A DNA stretch of 7,492 nt, taken from contig WFOW01000026.1 of NCBI GenBank assembly GCA_015487895.1, positions 1 through 7,492 of the forward strand, in the 5' to 3' direction. Both the position numbers and the translations under genes were made by a program. The stretch is from Gammaproteobacteria bacterium. Its GTDB lineage: Bacteria; Pseudomonadota; Gammaproteobacteria; S144-34. A model generated the notes under the pieces. That model was given only the letters and a program-made list of their open reading frames with translations, had not been told where the DNA came from and did no database searches. Of this stretch, positions 1-4,922 are shown in pieces; the stretch's first letter is position 1, and each line of letters opens with the position of its first letter.

Positions 1-500
1 GCCTGGAGCAGCTCCTGGCTGAGCGGATTGAGGTTCTGTGCGGCGTAGCGGCGGCCCGGGAAGTTCTCGGGGGGGTTCTCGGCCAGCGCCAGCATCCGGT
101 CCTTGTACCCGCGGAAGCGGCCGACGTCGGCGGCGATCTCCTCGAGCAGCCCGGCGGCGCGCGGGTCCGCGGCGAGGTGCCCCATGCCGCGCAGCTCGGC
201 GAGCCGCGCCTCGATGCGCCCCAGACCGTCGAGATAGGCCCCCTTGTGCTCGTCCTCGTGGGTAAGGAGGTAGAAGCCGAGGGCCGCGCGCGCGGCGTCG
301 AGCTCGGCCTTCAGCCCCAGGGAGGCGCGGATGGCCGGCTGCGCATCGCCGACCAGACGGTGCAGCCCCTCACCCAGCCCCGACGTCCCCAGCCGTGCCA
401 CGGCGGCCATGGCCACGATCACCGCGACCAGCAGCCCCACCGCGATCCACATCTTGAGGCCGATGGTCATGCCCGCGAGCAGCCTTGCAGGATTGCGCAT
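1..500 (-). CDS. Methyl-accepting chemotaxis protein, N-terminal part (truncated by window edge)
   Basis: Reading the minus strand from an ATG at 500-498 gives 166 codons open to the window edge, so the C-terminal signalling part is missing. Residues 1-16 are short and basic, about 17-36 form one transmembrane helix (rich in V, A, L, I), and about 40-166 are a mostly helical, charged segment that would be periplasmic. Near the end, residues 145-163 read as P-E-N-F-P-G-R-R-Y-A-A-Q-N-L-N-P-L-S-Q, a pattern I recall from the sensor region of gammaproteobacterial chemoreceptors. Such proteins sense ligands in the periplasm and control CheA through a cytoplasmic hairpin. A G-rich ribosome site (GGGGGA) lies about 5 bases before the ATG. 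The sigma-28-like promoter at 549-575 supports membership of the flagellar/chemotaxis regulon. The ligand is unknown. The receptor call is fairly secure by combination, but the diagnostic signalling domain is not visible. Confidence 0.75.
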   Translation of the reverse strand, partial: MRNPARLLAGMTIGLKMWIAVGLLVAVIVAMAAVARLGTSGLGEGLHRLVGDAQPAIRASLGLKAELDAARAALGFYLLTHEDEHKGAYLDGLGRIEARLAELRGMGHLAADPRAAGLLEEIAADVGRFRGYKDRMLALAENPPENFPGRRYAAQNLNPLSQELLQ

Positions 501-548
501 GAGGATCCCCCGTGCCTCGGGCGTCGGTGCGCCCGCCTCGCACGCCCT

Positions 549-575
549 GTAGCGGCCGCGGCGGCCGGATCTTTA
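549..575 (-). promoter_or_regulatory. Candidate sigma-28 (FliA) promoter for the chemoreceptor gene
   Basis: On the minus strand the sequence is TAAAGATC (575-568), an 11-base spacer (567-557), then GCCGCTAC (556-549). The established FliA consensus is TAAAGTTT-N11-GCCGATAA. The -35 half keeps the TAAAG core, the -10 half matches at 6 of 8 positions, and the spacer length is exact. Transcription would start near 541, giving a leader of about 40 bases before the ATG at 500. Its position in front of a chemotaxis gene makes a chance match less likely. No transcript evidence is available. Confidence 0.65.
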
Positions 576-589
576 GGCCCCTGGCGGGG

Positions 590-619
590 AGTGGCGGGAG
601 GCGGGTGTCGGGAGACGAG
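590..619. repeat. 30-bp G-rich direct repeat, copy 1
   Basis: Positions 590-619 match 732-761 at 28 of 30 bases (differences at 594/736 and 615/757), with the copies offset by 142 bp. Both are built from CGGGAG / CGGGTG blocks and open a module that ends in a C-rich heptamer array. The gene-free stretch 501-872 is mostly made of these modules, and I see no small gene with a ribosome site in it. Confidence 0.85.
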
Positions 620-622
620 CTA

Positions 623-678
623 GACGGGTTACAGCTTGCAGGCTACGGTGTACAGTCACCCGTCACCCGTAACCCGTC
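623..678. repeat. Inverted repeat of module A
   Basis: GACGGGTTAC at 623-632 is the exact reverse complement of GTAACCCGTC at 669-678, with 36 bases between. The right arm lies inside the short heptamer run at 657-684. With the 30-bp repeat just before it, this gives a G-rich left half and C-rich right half, the same plan as module B at 732-855. Confidence 0.75.
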
Positions 679-684
679 TCCCGT
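657..684. repeat. Short heptamer tandem array (NNCCCGT x4)
   Basis: Four consecutive heptamers, CACCCGT, CACCCGT, AACCCGT and CTCCCGT, share the CCCGT core in strict 7-base phase. The same heptamers build the longer array at 794-855. Confidence 0.85.
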
Positions 685-731
685 GCACTCCCGCGAAGCG
701 GGCGGGGCTGGAAACCCCTCTCACAGCCGAA

Positions 732-761
732 AGTGACGGGAGGCGGGTGTCGGGAGGCGAG
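732..761. repeat. 30-bp G-rich direct repeat, copy 2
   Basis: Second copy of the element at 590-619 (28 of 30 identical). Its core 738-759 is also an imperfect inverted match to 798-819 in the downstream array. It can therefore act as the left arm of a stem. Confidence 0.85.
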
Positions 762-819
762 GGTTGGTGCGCCCTTCGGGCGCAGCCGTTTCTTTCCCGT
801 CTCCCGTAACCCGTCTCCC
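738..819. repeat. Imperfect palindrome of module B with central hairpin
   Basis: The G-rich arm 738-759 pairs with 798-819 at 18 of 22 positions, and two of the mismatches would be G-U pairs in RNA. The enclosed segment holds a perfect 7-bp hairpin, TGCGCCC-TTC-GGGCGCA (768-784), followed on the plus strand by the T-rich GCCGTTTCTTT. A transcript from either strand could fold into one long stem with this hairpin at its tip. The plan resembles REP-type or MITE-like intergenic elements, but I cannot name a family. Confidence 0.6.
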
Positions 820-855
820 GTAACCCGTCTCCCGTAACCCGTCTCCCGTAACCCG
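796..855. repeat. 14-bp tandem repeat, four exact copies plus a 4-base remnant
   Basis: The unit CCCGTCTCCCGTAA occurs at 796-809, 810-823, 824-837 and 838-851 without a mismatch, followed by CCCG at 852-855. Each unit is two heptamers (ctCCCGT and aaCCCGT). Perfect identity suggests recent expansion or ongoing slippage, so copy number may vary between strains. The array lies just downstream of the metallo-hydrolase gene, which ends at 873. Confidence 0.95.
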
Positions 856-871
856 CCGGCTCCGCCGGCGG
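853..871 (-). terminator. Hairpin directly after the metallo-hydrolase stop; possible terminator
   Basis: CCGCCGG (853-859) and CCGGCGG (865-871) form a perfect 7-bp stem with a 5-base loop, starting one base past the stop at 873-875 on the minus strand. No T-run follows; the sequence continues into the GGGTTACGGGAGACGGG array. It is therefore not a classical intrinsic terminator. It could instead protect the 3' end of the dapA-bamC transcript. Confidence 0.35.
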
Positions 872-872
872 C

Positions 873-1631
873 CTAGACCGCCATCCAGGGCAGGGGCTCG
901 TCCTGCCCGGCGCAGAGGACGTCGCCGGGGGCACAGCCGAGGGCGGCGGCAAGGGCCGAGCGGGCATGGGCCGGGGTGTTGTTCTGCTCCGAGAGGTGCA
1001 TGGCCACCACGTGGCGCAGCCCGTCCCAGGCGACCTCGCCCAGCAGCCCTGCCGCCTGGGCGTTGCTCAGGTGCCCGTAGGCGCCGCCGACGCGGGCCTT
1101 GAGCGGCCCGGGATAGGGCCCGCGGGCGAGCAGCCCCGGGTCGTGGTTGCACTCGAGCAGCAGGGCATGGCAGCGCTCCAGCATGCGGCGCATGTGCGGC
1201 GTGACGTGGCCCGCGTCCGTGACCAGGCCCAGGCGCCGGTCGCCGTCGCCGAGCACGAGCTGGCATGGCTCGCGCGCATCGTGCGGCACCGGGAAAGGCT
1301 CGAGCCGCAGGGCGCCGATGGCGAAGGGCCCGTGGATGTCGAAGGGCCGCAGCTCCGTGCCGGACGCATCGCCCAGGGCGGCGAGGGTGCCGGGCGAGGC
1401 ATATAGCGGCACGCCCCAGCGGCGCGCGCAGGCAACAGCGCCGCGGGCGTGGTCGCCGTGCTCGTGGGTGAGGACGATGGCCGCGAGCGCGGCGGGATCG
1501 CAGCCGAGGCGCGCGAGCCGCCGCTCGGCCTCGGCCACGGAGAAGCCGCAGTCGATCAGCACCCGCGTGCCGTCGGCCGCCGCCAGCAGGCCGTTGCCGC
1601 GGCTGCCGCTGCCGAGGACCGCGAAGCGCAC
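873..1631 (-). CDS. Metallo-beta-lactamase-fold hydrolase (YycJ/WalJ-like)
   Basis: This is a 252-residue predicted cytoplasmic metal-dependent hydrolase. Residues 1-13 (MRFAVLGSGSRGN) are the usual N-terminus of the YycJ/PhnP-like branch. The metal motif THEHGDH is at 55-61 (H56, H58, D60, H61). Further likely ligands are H117, D139 (TDAGH), H187 (GHLSN) and H212 (MHLSEQNN). All core residues look intact. The start is a GTG at 1631-1629, with GGAGG 8 bases upstream. The frame stays open upstream, but that part overlaps bamC and is low-complexity Arg/Ser/Pro sequence. The gene starts 19 bp after the bamC stop, so it is third in the dapA-bamC operon. The substrate is unknown: the best-studied relatives act on nucleic acids or cyclic phosphates, so a phosphodiesterase or nuclease role is an inference only. 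Confidence 0.88.
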   Translation of the reverse strand: MRFAVLGSGSRGNGLLAAADGTRVLIDCGFSVAEAERRLARLGCDPAALAAIVLTHEHGDHARGAVACARRWGVPLYASPGTLAALGDASGTELRPFDIHGPFAIGALRLEPFPVPHDAREPCQLVLGDGDRRLGLVTDAGHVTPHMRRMLERCHALLLECNHDPGLLARGPYPGPLKARVGGAYGHLSNAQAAGLLGEVAWDGLRHVVAMHLSEQNNTPAHARSALAAALGCAPGDVLCAGQDEPLPWMAV

Positions 1632-1650
1632 CGCGTGCGCCTCCGCCCTC

Positions 1651-2841
1651 TCAGCGCAGCTGACGCTCGAGCAGGCGCAGGATGCGGGCCGCGGCGTCCG
1701 ATCCGAGCGGCACGCCCTTGACGTCGGCGACGCGCACCACCGAGCGGTCCTGCGCCCCCGTGATCCGGATCTGGTAGGTGACGGCCTCCGAGGGGCGCTC
1801 GTCGCGCCGCCAGAAGGCGAGCCGCGAGAGGAGGCCAGGCCGGCGCCGCGCCTCCTCGCCGCCCTTCCCTTCCCCTCCATGGGGATCGGCGTAACGCACG
1901 AAATAGACCCCGGCGCTGCGGTCCCGGTCGAGCACGGTGAAGCCGGCGCGATCGAGGGCGATCCCCACCAGCCGCCATGCCCGCGGGAAGCCGGCGCGCA
2001 CGCGGATCACCGGCCGCCCCTCCCCGTCGGTGCCGAGGGCGGCGGCCGGCTCCCGCCCCTCGGCCCGGGCGATCATGCGCCGCGCGCGCTCCCGGTCCAC
2101 GCCGAGAAAGAGCATCAGCCGGGCGAGCAGCTCGGCCTCGAGCTCCGGGTCGCGCGGGCGCGGCTGCCAGGCGGAGTCAAGGTCCAGCTCCGGGTTTCGC
2201 GCGTACACCTCCTCCACCCCGAAGTGGGTGACGAAGACCTCGGTGGTGCCCGGGCGCTCGCCCCGCTCGATGCGGATGCGGAAGCGGTCCCGCACCGCCG
2301 CTCCCTGCCCGTCGCCGCCGAACATCGCCTCCAGGATGCGTCCCATGACGTTCCGCGGGACGTCGATCCGGGTCTCCACCCAGTCCGTCTCGACGATCCC
2401 GAGGGCGGGATCCTCGCGCCTCACCGGATAGCCCCGGCTGGCCAGGAAGTCGCGCACGCGCTTCCACACCTCGCCCGGCTCGGCCTCCACCACCAGCCAG
2501 CGCCGGTCGCCCTCGCGCACCACGCGCACGCCGGGCGGCTGCGGGAGCAGCTCGGCGGGCCCACGCCCCCGCCGGCCGGCGTACTCCGAATAGGTGGCGC
2601 TGCCCGAGGGCCCCGGCAGCCCCACGGCCTCGTCGGAGGGGAGGCGGCTCAGATCCGGCGGCAGCTCGAGCTTCCGCGCCTCCCGGGCCTCCCGGTAGTC
2701 GGGCCGGCGGTCCGGCAGCGCGCGGTCCAGCCAGCCGCAGCCGCCGGCCAGCAGGAGCGGAAGCAGGAGCGCCGCGCCGACGACGGAGGCTGCCCCGCGG
2801 GTGGCGGTGCCCGCACCGGAGCCTGCGCGCGCGCCGCTCAT
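1651..2841 (-). CDS. bamC: Outer-membrane assembly lipoprotein BamC (NlpB)
   Basis: This 396-residue lipoprotein is the BamC component of the BAM complex, which inserts beta-barrel proteins into the outer membrane. It has an Ala/Gly-rich signal peptide with a hydrophobic core at about 18-33 and a lipobox ending in L-A-G-G-C, with the lipidated cysteine at C35. Next comes [18 protein letters not shown] (48-64), matching the flexible BamC segment that contacts BamD and ends in the typical E-x-P-P-D-L. Two alpha/beta helix-grip-like regions follow, at about 110-260 and 275-396. E. coli BamC is about 344 residues; the excess here lies partly in Arg/Gly-rich loops (about 321-349). The ATG at 2841-2839 overlaps the dapA TGA in ATGA, implying translational coupling. 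A longer in-frame extension upstream has Arg/Pro-rich composition and antisense-like codons and is rejected. Confidence 0.92.
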   Translation of the reverse strand: MSGARAGSGAGTATRGAASVVGAALLLPLLLAGGCGWLDRALPDRRPDYREAREARKLELPPDLSRLPSDEAVGLPGPSGSATYSEYAGRRGRGPAELLPQPPGVRVVREGDRRWLVVEAEPGEVWKRVRDFLASRGYPVRREDPALGIVETDWVETRIDVPRNVMGRILEAMFGGDGQGAAVRDRFRIRIERGERPGTTEVFVTHFGVEEVYARNPELDLDSAWQPRPRDPELEAELLARLMLFLGVDRERARRMIARAEGREPAAALGTDGEGRPVIRVRAGFPRAWRLVGIALDRAGFTVLDRDRSAGVYFVRYADPHGGEGKGGEEARRRPGLLSRLAFWRRDERPSEAVTYQIRITGAQDRSVVRVADVKGVPLGSDAAARILRLLERQLR

Positions 2842-3716
2842 GCCGCCACGCCCGCCTGGCGCATGGCCTCGAGGACGGTCCCGTGGTGCCGTTCCGACAG
2901 CGGGGTCAGGGGCAGGCGGATGCCGGGGCCGATCAGCCCCATGCGATGCACGGCCCATTTGACCGGGATGGGGTTGGACTCGACGAACAGGGCGCGGTGC
3001 AGCGGCTCGAGCCGCGCGTTCACGGCCTCGGCCTCCTCGCGGCGGCCGGCCACCGCGGCACGGCACATCTCGGCCATCGCCTTCGGCGCCACGTTGGCCG
3101 TCACCGAGATGACGCCCTTGCCTCCGGCGAGCATGAGCTCCATGGCCGTGGCGTCGTCACCGCTGTAGACGTCGAGGGTGTCGCCGCAGCGCTCGAGGAT
3201 CTCGCGCGCGCGTCCGAGGTCGCCGGTGGCCTCCTTGATGCCGACGATGTTGGAGATGCGCGCCAGCCGCTCGACGGTCTCCGGCAGCAGGTCGCAGGCG
3301 GTGCGGGAGGGCACGTTGTAGAGGATCTGGGGGATGGGCACGGCCTCGGCGATCGCCTTGAAGTGCAGGTAGAGCCCTTCCTGCGTGGGCTTGTTGTAGT
3401 AGGGCGTCACCAGCAGGCAGGCGTCGGCGCCCGCCTCGAGGGCGCAGCGCGTGAGCTCGATGGCCTCGCGCGTGCTGTTCGAGCCGGTGCCGGCGATGAC
3501 CGGGACCCGCCCGCGCGCGAGGTCCACCACGCGGCGGATGACCCAGCAGTGCTCCTCCTCGTCGAGCGTGGGCGACTCGCCCGTGGTGCCCACGGCGACG
3601 ATGGCGTCGGTGCCCGCCTCGACGTGGAGCTCCACCAGCCGCTCGAGCGCGGCCTCGTCCAGGGACCCGTCCGCCGTCATCGGCGTGACGAGGGCCACCA
3701 TGCTGCCGTGGAACAT
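2838..3716 (-). CDS. dapA: 4-hydroxy-tetrahydrodipicolinate synthase
   Basis: DapA condenses pyruvate with aspartate semialdehyde, the first step committed to lysine and meso-diaminopimelate, in the cytoplasm. The 292-residue length equals the E. coli enzyme, and key residues fall at the same numbers: T44 and T45 (GTTGES), Y107 (TPYYNKP), Y133, R138 (NVPSRT) and the Schiff-base lysine K161 (GIKEATGD). In the lysine feedback site S48, H56, N80, E84 and Y106 are kept, while E. coli A49 and H53 are P49 and E53. Lysine sensitivity is thus plausible but not certain. The ATG at 3716-3714 was chosen because it gives the family N-terminus and has GGGGGAG 4 bases upstream. An in-frame upstream ATG at 3767 would add 17 residues without family support. 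It is the first gene of the dapA-bamC-hydrolase operon. Confidence 0.97.
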   Translation of the reverse strand: MFHGSMVALVTPMTADGSLDEAALERLVELHVEAGTDAIVAVGTTGESPTLDEEEHCWVIRRVVDLARGRVPVIAGTGSNSTREAIELTRCALEAGADACLLVTPYYNKPTQEGLYLHFKAIAEAVPIPQILYNVPSRTACDLLPETVERLARISNIVGIKEATGDLGRAREILERCGDTLDVYSGDDATAMELMLAGGKGVISVTANVAPKAMAEMCRAAVAGRREEAEAVNARLEPLHRALFVESNPIPVKWAVHRMGLIGPGIRLPLTPLSERHHGTVLEAMRQAGVAA

Positions 3717-3765
3717 GCGCTCCCCCGTGCCCGGCGCGGCCTCCGGCCGGCCAAACCGAGCGAGC

Positions 3766-3795
3766 ATGGTACTTTAGCGGGCCAGCGGGCGACAA
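3766..3795 (-). promoter_or_regulatory. Weak candidate sigma-70 promoter for dapA
   Basis: On the minus strand, TTGTCG (3795-3790) lies 18 bases before TACCAT (3771-3766), each matching the consensus at about four positions. An overlapping TAAAGT (3776-3771) is another possible -10 but would sit only 13 bases from that -35. The site is about 50 bases upstream of the dapA ATG. The call rests on position and partial matches only. Confidence 0.3.
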
Positions 3796-3811
3796 GGCGC
3801 GGGGCGCCGCC

Positions 3812-3839
3812 TTGCGGCGCGCGCGTGCGCGGGTACACT
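3812..3839 (+). promoter_or_regulatory. Candidate sigma-70 promoter for gcvR-bcp
   Basis: TTGCGG (3812-3817), a 16-base spacer and TACACT (3834-3839) make a fair sigma-70 match, in one of the few AT-containing spots between the divergent genes. Transcription would start near 3846. The -35 overlaps a perfect 7-bp inverted repeat, GCGCCGC-CTT-GCGGCGC (3804-3820), which could be an operator or simply reflect base composition. Confidence 0.45.
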
Positions 3840-3848
3840 TTGCCGCAG

Positions 3849-3866
3849 GGCGGGCCGCGGCCCGCC
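3849..3866. repeat. 18-bp perfect palindrome in the gcvR leader
   Basis: Positions 3849-3866 read the same on both strands (centre CCGCGG, arms GGCGGG / CCCGCC). It lies between the predicted transcription start and the AGGGG ribosome site at 3872-3876. It could form a leader hairpin or be a protein-binding palindrome. Chance is possible given the very high GC. Confidence 0.7.
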
Positions 3867-3882
3867 GGGACAGGGGCCAGCC

Positions 3883-4428
3883 ATCACGACCGCCACCTTG
3901 AAGAAGCACTACCTGGTCATCTCCGCCCTCGGGGAGGACCGGCCGGGGATCGTCCAGGAGCTCTCGCGCGTGATCCTCGATGCCGGCTGCAACATCGAGG
4001 ACAGCCGCATGACGGTCCTCGGCGGCGAGTTCGCCGTCATCCTCCTCGTCTCGGGCAACTGGAACAACATCGCCAAGCTGGAGTCGGCCCTGGGCGGCGC
4101 CGAGCGCCGGCTCGGGCTGACCATCGTCTCCAAGCGCACCGAGGCACGGCGTCCGGCGGCCGACCTCCTGCCCTACTCGGTGGACGTCGTCGCCCTCGAC
4201 CATCCGGGCATCGTCCACCACCTGGCGGAGTTCTTCTCCAGCCGCGACATCAACATCGAGGAGCTCAGCACCGCGACCTACGCGGCGGCCCACACCGGCA
4301 CGCCCATGTTCTCGGTGCACATGACAGTCAACGTCCCCGCCAACGTCCACATCGCCTCGCTGCGCGAGGAGTTCATGGACTTCTGCGACGAGCTCAACCT
4401 CGACGCCGTCCTCGAGCCGGTGAAATAG
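3883..4428 (+). CDS. gcvR: ACT-domain regulator GcvR (glycine cleavage system transcriptional repressor type)
   Basis: This cytoplasmic regulator has two ACT domains. In E. coli GcvR binds GcvA and represses the glycine cleavage operon when glycine is low. The first ACT domain runs about from H-Y-L-V-I-S-A-L-G-E-D-R-P-G-I-V, with N-I-E-D-S-R-M and E-F-A-V-I-L-L-V-S-G following, close to the E. coli pattern. The second begins near V-D-V-V-A-L-D-H-P-G-I-V and contains the helper motif N-I-E-E-L. I place the start at ATC 3883-3885 (181 residues) because AGGGG (3872-3876) is 6 bases away. The nearest conventional start, TTG 3898 (176 residues), lies 21 bases from AGGGG and has no other ribosome site. 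No in-frame ATG or GTG is available upstream near the SD. The start is therefore uncertain; the family assignment is firm. bcp follows after 14 bp. No gcvA or gcv genes are visible here, so the target is inferred from the family. Confidence 0.9.
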   Translation: MTTATLKKHYLVISALGEDRPGIVQELSRVILDAGCNIEDSRMTVLGGEFAVILLVSGNWNNIAKLESALGGAERRLGLTIVSKRTEARRPAADLLPYSVDVVALDHPGIVHHLAEFFSSRDINIEELSTATYAAAHTGTPMFSVHMTVNVPANVHIASLREEFMDFCDELNLDAVLEPVK

Positions 4429-4442
4429 GAGGAGGATCCGCC

Positions 4443-4922
4443 GTGGCGGGCGCGCGCAAGGTCGCCGTGGGAAAGAAGGTGCCGGACTTCGAGCTCCCGG
4501 CCACCGGCGGCGGCACGGTGCGGCTGTCCGCGCTGCGCGGCAGGCCGGTGGTGCTGTACTTCTACCCCAAGGACGCCACGCCGGGCTGCACGCGCGAGGC
4601 GGAGGCCTTCCGCGACCTCCATCCGCGCTTCCGGCGCCGCAAGGCGGTGATCCTCGGCGTCTCGCGCGACGGCGTGCGCTCGCACGAGCGCTTCAGGGAG
4701 CGGCTCGGGCTGCCCTTCGAGCTGCTCTCGGACGAGGACGAGCGTGTCTGCCGCCTGTTCGACGTCATCCGCGAGAAGAACATGTACGGGCGCAAGGTGC
4801 GCGGCATCGAGCGCAGCACCTTCCTGATCGACGCCGACGGCGTGCTGCGGCGCGAGTGGCGCAAGGTCAAGGTGGACGGGCACGCCGAGGAGGTGCTCGA
4901 GGCCCTCAAGGCGCTCGGCTAG
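4443..4922 (+). CDS. bcp: Thioredoxin-dependent thiol peroxidase, BCP/PrxQ type
   Basis: This 159-residue peroxiredoxin reduces hydrogen peroxide and organic hydroperoxides in the cytoplasm. The active site is Y-P-K-D-A-T-P-G-C-T (41-50) with T46 and peroxidatic C49, and the conserved active-site arginine is likely R124 (G-I-E-R-S-T-F-L-I-D). Most BCPs of the E. coli type carry a resolving cysteine five residues after C49. Here that position is E54, and the alternative helix-3 position also lacks Cys. The only other cysteine is C103 (D-E-R-V-C-R-L-F), so the enzyme may work as a 1-Cys form. The GTG start at 4443 has GGAGG 7 bases upstream; the gene follows gcvR at 14 bp, presumably in one transcript. 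Its TAG stop lies in the CTAG shared with the convergent permease gene. Confidence 0.95.
   Translation: MAGARKVAVGKKVPDFELPATGGGTVRLSALRGRPVVLYFYPKDATPGCTREAEAFRDLHPRFRRRKAVILGVSRDGVRSHERFRERLGLPFELLSDEDERVCRLFDVIREKNMYGRKVRGIERSTFLIDADGVLRREWRKVKVDGHAEEVLEALKALG
4919..4922. other. Shared CTAG: overlapping stop codons of convergent genes
   Basis: CTAG at 4919-4922 is its own reverse complement. TAG at 4920-4922 ends bcp on the plus strand, and TAG at 4921-4919 ends the permease gene on the minus strand. No intergenic space is left for a terminator. A stem CCGGCAG (4947-4953) / CTGCCGG (4963-4969) lies just inside the permease tail, but no T-run follows. Confidence 0.95.

Noticed and set aside
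512..736. Small plus-strand open frames across the repeat region
   Set aside because: Their translations are Ser/Pro/Arg/Val-rich products of the heptamers, and no convincing ribosome site precedes them.
768..791. Intrinsic terminator on the plus strand (7-bp hairpin followed by a T-rich stretch)
   Set aside because: No plus-strand gene lies upstream for it to end. On the minus strand, where genes are present, no T-run follows. It fits better as the tip of module B.
796..851. Possible CRISPR array
   Set aside because: The repeats are 14 bp, directly adjacent and without spacers, so this is a simple tandem repeat.
1147..3168. A 673-codon plus-strand open frame, antisense to the metallo-hydrolase and bamC
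   Set aside because: Its translation is Arg/Pro/Ala/His-rich low complexity with no family features. It lies opposite well-supported genes; long shadow frames are expected at this GC content.
2883..4442. A 679-codon plus-strand frame reading antisense through dapA, then through gcvR out of frame, into bcp
   Set aside because: Only its last 159 codons are the real bcp, which has its own GTG and ribosome site. The rest is a composition artefact.
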